Below are positions 60,456 to 64,000 of a stretch of 64,000 nt of DNA, piece by piece; position 1 is the first letter of the stretch; each line of letters starts with the position of its first letter. Location: NCBI GenBank assembly GCA_037446555.1, contig JBBIIK010000018.1, positions 6,240 to 70,239 of the forward strand. Direction: 5' to 3'. The notes below the pieces were generated by a model, which searched no databases, was not told where the DNA came from, and worked only from the letters and a program-made list of their open reading frames with translations. Source of the DNA: JANWVO01 sp037446555 (lineage in GTDB: Bacteria > Acidobacteriota > Terriglobia > Bryobacterales > Bryobacteraceae). The position numbers and the translations under genes were made by a program.

Positions 60456-61430
60456 TCACCGCACGCCCGCGGGCTTCCTTCCGCGCACGTGCTTCCCGAA
60501 CCCGAACGGCGTCCCCTTGTACGGCTCCACCGGCTCGACGTCAAAGTCCGCCCGGATCTCCGCCTCCCGCCCCAGCGCCCAATAGATCGCGTTCACCAGC
60601 AGCCTCCGCAGCCCGGCATTCTCGAAATCCTGCGCCGAGCCCATCGTCAGCGTAAAAACACGACCGCCGCGGAATGTTCTGGTCCACGCCACCGGCATCA
60701 TCGGGTCGTTCACTGCCCCGGCGGCGCGCGGCGCATCCGGCGTCATCCCGTCGGTCACTTCCCCTAGCAGCAGCGTCTCGCAGCCCTCCGGCAACGGCAG
60801 CCGCACGGCGTAGACATCCGTCGGCCCCCGGATCTCCCCGTCGCGAACGCCGCGCAGAACCGGGTGCCCTTCCGCGCCCGGCGCAATGCGCGCCCGCGTG
60901 CCCTGCTCCCCATGCTTCCCGTGATGCCGGATCCACGTCTCCCCCAGCACCTGCCGCCCGAACCCGCCGTCCCATTCCTTGCTGTTCCAGCTCCAGCGCG
61001 CGTAGGTCGGGCTTGAGCGCAAATGGAACGCGTGCGTCGCCGTGCGGATCCCGATCACCGGCCTTCCCGCCTCCACATACTCCACGATGTGCCTCATCTG
61101 CTCGTCCGGCATATCCCGGAACCTCGTGAAGATCACCATCAGATCGGCGCTGCGCAGCGCTTCGAGCCCCGGAATGTTCCGCTGGTTCCCGGGATCAATT
61201 TCGCCCGTCGCCGGATCCACCGCCTGGAGAACCGTGCAGCGGAACCCGTGCTTCTCTTCTGCAATGCGCGCCAGCATCGGCAGAGCCTCTTCCGAGCGGT
61301 ACTCCTCATCTCCGGCGATCCACACGATGTGCGGGCGCCTCGCCCCCTCCTGCGCCGCCGCCCCCGGAATCGCAGCCCCCTGCCCCGCCAACATCCACGC
61401 CGCCAGAATCACTCCCGCGCGCCGCATCAC
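60456..61430 (-). CDS. ThuA-like domain protein, exported
   Basis: This 324-residue protein has a Sec signal (RRAGVILAAWMLAGQGAAIPGAAAQ). A ThuA/class-I-glutamine-amidotransferase-like fold follows: IVWIAGDEEYRSEEALPML, SADLMVIFTRFRDM, PVIGIRTATHAF. The fold lacks the amidotransferase triad. ThuA proteins act on trehalose or other sugars (keto-sugar interconversion), and the family is enriched in polysaccharide degraders. GGRVFTLTMGSAQDFEN is the usual C-terminal motif. The start is the ATG at 61430. Confidence 0.85.
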   Translation of the reverse strand: MMRRAGVILAAWMLAGQGAAIPGAAAQEGARRPHIVWIAGDEEYRSEEALPMLARIAEEKHGFRCTVLQAVDPATGEIDPGNQRNIPGLEALRSADLMVIFTRFRDMPDEQMRHIVEYVEAGRPVIGIRTATHAFHLRSSPTYARWSWNSKEWDGGFGRQVLGETWIRHHGKHGEQGTRARIAPGAEGHPVLRGVRDGEIRGPTDVYAVRLPLPEGCETLLLGEVTDGMTPDAPRAAGAVNDPMMPVAWTRTFRGGRVFTLTMGSAQDFENAGLRRLLVNAIYWALGREAEIRADFDVEPVEPYKGTPFGFGKHVRGRKPAGVR

Positions 61431-62326
61431 GCTCCCTTCCTATCACATCCTCCCCGCCCCAGGCGTTCTCGCACCTTCTGCCTTCGCAAATCCTCAGGCA
61501 CTCCGGCGGCAACACTCGCCCCGTGTAGGGCGTTGGCAAGACTGGCACCTTTCTCGGCCTTGTTCCCGCGGCACTTGCGCCAGCAGGTTGCGTCTGATAG
61601 CTCCAGCGACCTGAAGATGGGTCGGCTGACGTTGATTGTTCCCGCAGGTGAACCCCAGGCCCCCTGCCGCGGATCCTCCCTCTCGTCTTCCCTTTGATCC
61701 CTCATGTTCAACAACCGGGTCCCTTCAACCCAGTTCCCATGTATCGCTGCGGCCAGCGCCCGATTCCCCGTCCATGCGCACGTTCTCGTGGCAGTCAGCT
61801 TCGGTCGGCTTTGCCCTCCTGCTGGGAGGCGGCGCGACGATCGACGTGGGCCGTGCATCTTTCATCCGCCCTGAATTGCGCTTCTATGGACACCACACAA
61901 AGCCAATCCTGCTGGTCATGATCGGTGTCGGGTGGCGCTTCTGAACCCGCTGGAAATGCAGTGAATCCATCGCGCCCTGCCCGGGCGGCCTCAACGAAAG
62001 GCCTGCCGGCGCGCCGTCTTGTCCCTGCCAGGCGCCAGACTTCCGCCGCTGGCCCGCAACTTGCGCTCATCGGCGGAGCCACCGCCATGGACAATCGGCG
62101 CACAGCACGGAATCCCTGTGTCAGAGGAATTCTCTTCCCCTGCCGCCCAACTTCCTCGGTCTGGAGTTTTCCCGAGCCTTGTCCCGCGAGCTGTAAGACA
62201 ACCGCTGGGGCGGCCGCTTCTCCCGCTCCTCTTGGACGCAGCATCTCCGGCTGCGCCCCCTCATCACCCCTGAAAAACTGGATCTCCAATGGCCCTGTTC
62301 CCGGCGTCTGCGGGAGAAGAAAGAAA
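61431..62326. other. Gene-poor stretch with degraded sequence
   Basis: About 900 bases separate the ThuA-like gene from the TonB receptor remnant. Several frames are open on both strands but carry no recognisable domain, apart from the short outer-membrane-protein scrap at 61774-61944. I see no RNA gene. The region appears to be accessory sequence in decay. Confidence 0.5.
61774..61944 (+). pseudogene. Possible C-terminal scrap of an outer-membrane beta-barrel protein
   Basis: The frame from ATG 61774 ends SASVGFALLLGGGATIDVG, FIRPELRFYGHHTKP and finally GVGWRF. The glycine-rich strand, a RPELRFY strand and the terminal Phe are what the last strands of OmpA-like beta-barrels look like. Only 56 residues remain and no upstream barrel is present in the same frame, so it reads as a remnant, not a gene. 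Chance resemblance cannot be excluded. Confidence 0.4.
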
Positions 62327-62353
62327 GGGCGGGCCCGGCGGCAGGGCCCGCCC
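62327..62353 (-). terminator. Rho-independent terminator of the TonB receptor gene
   Basis: On the minus strand GGGCGGGCCC pairs with GGGCCCGCCC around seven bases. The stem is followed by TTTCTTTCTTC. The hairpin lies 12 bases past the receptor's stop codon. Confidence 0.75.
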
Positions 62354-62364
62354 CGTAGCAGCGG

Positions 62365-63823
62365 TCAGAACCGGATGCGGAGCCGCAGCTCCACCTGCCG
62401 CGGGTCGAAAGTGTTCGAGGCGTCAATGGTTCCGAAGTTCGAGTTGGTCCCCATGCCGACTTCAAGGCCGCGCGAAGGATCGCGCGTGGGCTGCAACGCC
62501 CCCACGCTGACGCTTCGCATGCGCGGCTTGAATTGCACGTTGTTCAGCGCGTTGGTGGCTTCCGCCGACAGCAGGATCTCGACACGCTCCTTCACCTTGA
62601 AGTTCTTCTCGAGGCTCAGGTTCAGGTTGTCGCGTCCGGGACCGGTGATGTCGGCGTAGTTGGTCGCCGCCGTGCCCCACCACAGCATGTCGAGAATCGT
62701 TTTGCCGTTGGCGGCGGTCGTCGTGGCGCCGCGGAAGGCGCCCACGTTGTACTTCAGGAAGCAGAAGGCGCACGGCCTGATCCGCTGGCCGTTGGGCAGC
62801 GTCACCGTGGTCCTGCCGTCGTACCAGCGTTGCAACTCCTTCGGCACTTCCACGGGCGCCCCTTCGATGCGGATCGGGCGGCCGTTGATCGAGTTGGTGT
62901 TGCCGCCGCCGATGTTGTTGGGCGTGCCGGTCTGCGCGAGGTAGGCGCCGCCGATCTTCCATCCGCCGGCGATCGCGTTGAGCAAGCCGCCGCCAGCCGC
63001 CCACCGCTTGCCGCGGCCAAAGGGAAGCTCGTACACCCAGGTGGCGACGAAGCGGTGGCGGATGTCGTGGTCGCTGAAGCGCTGGTTGTTGCGCAGGTTG
63101 CGGCGGTCGAGGTCGCCGGGGAAGTTGCCGACGGCTTCCGAGCCGCCATTGAGCTGCATCTCGCCCTGCACGAAGTCCAGCGCCTTGCTCCACGTGTAGT
63201 GCGTGTTGATCAGGAAGCCGTTGGAGAACTGCCGGTTCAGGGCGAGGGTCAATCCGTGGTAGTTGTTCCAGCCGATCGGCGCCATGTGCGCATAGTTGCC
63301 GGGCAGTGGGAACAGGTTGTAAGTGAGTTCGCGGTTCACAGTGCGCGCATTCCAGGGCGACTGGAAAGCGTTCAGGGCGCCCGAAGACGGCTGATAAGGG
63401 TTCGGCACCTGGATGTTGCGCGGATCGCTGGTGCCATTGTTCGCGATCCATTCCTGACGGAACATCTGGATGGCGGCATCGGGATAGAACTGGCGCGCGT
63501 TAAACGGCAGGCGCGCATACGGAAGCCGGTAGCCGCGCAGTCCGTTGTAGGTGGCCGAGATCTGGTAGCGGTTGAACAGCCGCGTCTCGAGGGCGGCGTT
63601 CCACTGCTGCACCCGGCCGCCCTTGTAGTCGTCACGCACGAAGGTGATGTTCCCGTTGCCGTAGAGGCGGGGATCGTCGGGGTTCATGCCGATCGGCAGA
63701 ACGATGCGGTTGACGGCCGGGTCGTAGAACTTGCCCACCGGCACGCCGTTTGGGGCGTCGCCGTAAGGGGCATTGATGGTCGAGGGAGAAAAGGCGCTCA
63801 TGTTGTAGTAAAAGGGGCCGCCA
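62365..63823 (-). pseudogene. TonB-dependent receptor, Oar-like, 5'-truncated
   Basis: About 480 residues of the C-terminal barrel of an Oar-type TonB-dependent outer-membrane receptor, a family of about 1000-1200 residues. Typical segments are NAALETRLFNRYQISATYNGLR, INTHYTWSKALDF, HRFVATWVYELPFGRGKRW and a terminal LRIRF. The receptor-like frame runs back to GGPFYYNMSAF near 63823. It then loses similarity and meets a TGA at 63934-63936. No signal, plug or TonB box can be joined within the window, so the gene is truncated or interrupted. An ATG at 63801 is inside the barrel, not a true start. The 3' end and terminator are intact. Confidence 0.8.
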
Positions 63824-64000
63824 CTAACAGGTCGCTGAAATACGCGCTGTGAATTTGCCCGAAATGCTCTCTGTCGTTTTCTCGGGCTTTTGAATCGGCT
63901 TTCCGCAGCCTTCCCACGCCCCGCGGTGGGCCCTCATCGGGCCCTCGCGGGGCTTCTTCGCCCTCTCCGGGCGCCCCTCACGCAGTCGCCGCCATCAGGC
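63824..64000. mobile_element. Possible end of an insertion sequence interrupting the TonB gene
   Basis: At 63824 the receptor frame breaks and CTAACAGGTCGCTGAAA begins. Its shape is like the termini of several IS families (cf. CTAACAG...CTGAAA ends), but the match is by eye only. The following 170 bases are non-coding, and no transposase is visible before the window edge. Only one end can be seen, so the other terminus, target duplication and transposase are unknown. Confidence 0.35.
63919..63952. repeat. GC-rich inverted repeat
   Basis: CCCCGCG and CGCGGGG enclose GGGCCC-tcatc-GGGCCC, giving a stem of about 13 bp with a small internal mismatch. It lies inside the possible mobile-element end and contains the TGA that closes the receptor frame. 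It may be a terminator of a gene lying beyond the window. Confidence 0.6.

Noticed and set aside
62533..63852. A 439-residue rightward frame
   Set aside because: It is antisense to the TonB receptor remnant, which has clear family motifs and a terminator.

Overview
The window is a high-GC, densely packed bacterial chromosome segment. It most resembles an Acidobacteriota genome of the Bryobacterales/Solibacter type. This is inferred from the mixture of genes: an Oar-like TonB receptor remnant, many Tat-exported carbohydrate enzymes (Gfo/Idh, DegT, xylose-isomerase-like and ThuA folds), MacB-type permease pairs without an ATPase, a hopanoid cluster, and a sigma-54 two-component system. No ribosomal RNA or complete marker gene is present to fix the lineage.

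Layout. 0-4.2 kb: end of an SDR gene, a small unknown gene, and a leftward group (class III aminotransferase, methyltransferase, YraN, GalT). 4.3-9.4 kb: a rightward group with a rhodanese, an ArsC/Spx-like protein that reads as a selenoprotein (in-frame UGA plus a SECIS-like hairpin), a Tat-type esterase, archease with RtcB (RNA ligation), a GNAT enzyme and a membrane protein. 9.4-12.1 kb: a leftward acyltransferase-type membrane protein and an AbgB-like peptidase. 12.1-18.2 kb: an efflux adaptor, two MacB-like permeases, a sugar MFS transporter and a ROK kinase. 18.3-24 kb: a secreted beta-helix protein with a nearly identical 291-bp tandem repeat, then the translationally coupled zwf-opcA-pgl operon. 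24-30 kb: a sigma-54 regulator with its PDZ-containing sensor kinase, and a permuted ATP-grasp-like protein. 30-34.6 kb: gamma-glutamyltransferase, UbiX, tRNA-Ser(UGA) and a Gfo/Idh protein. 34.7-38.6 kb: LutC, a LutB-LutA fusion and a mannonate-dehydratase-like enzyme. 38.6-45.5 kb: secreted aminotransferase and ceramidase-like proteins, a lipoprotein, an isocitrate-dehydrogenase-family enzyme, PurH and a VapBC-type pair with a palindromic operator. 45.6-50.9 kb: an ABC exporter operon ending in an ATP-grasp ligase. 51-60 kb: TadA, then IspH, a squalene-hopene-cyclase homologue, HpnA, HpnG, two zinc dehydrogenases, HpnC and HpnD. 60-64 kb: tmRNA, a ThuA-like protein, and a decaying region with an outer-membrane-protein scrap and a 5'-truncated TonB receptor.

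How the genes work together. IspH feeds isoprenoid precursor into HpnD/HpnC (squalene formation) and a cyclase whose catalytic DXDD motif is changed. HpnA/HpnG act on hopanoid side chains, but HpnE and HpnH are not in the window. Zwf-OpcA-Pgl supply NADPH through the oxidative pentose phosphate pathway. LutC/LutBA oxidise lactate.

The strongest candidate for something undescribed is the ArsC/Spx-like selenoprotein at 4664-5005. A conventional gene caller would truncate or miss it. Second is the cyclase homologue at 52542-54332 with DAET in place of DXDD.
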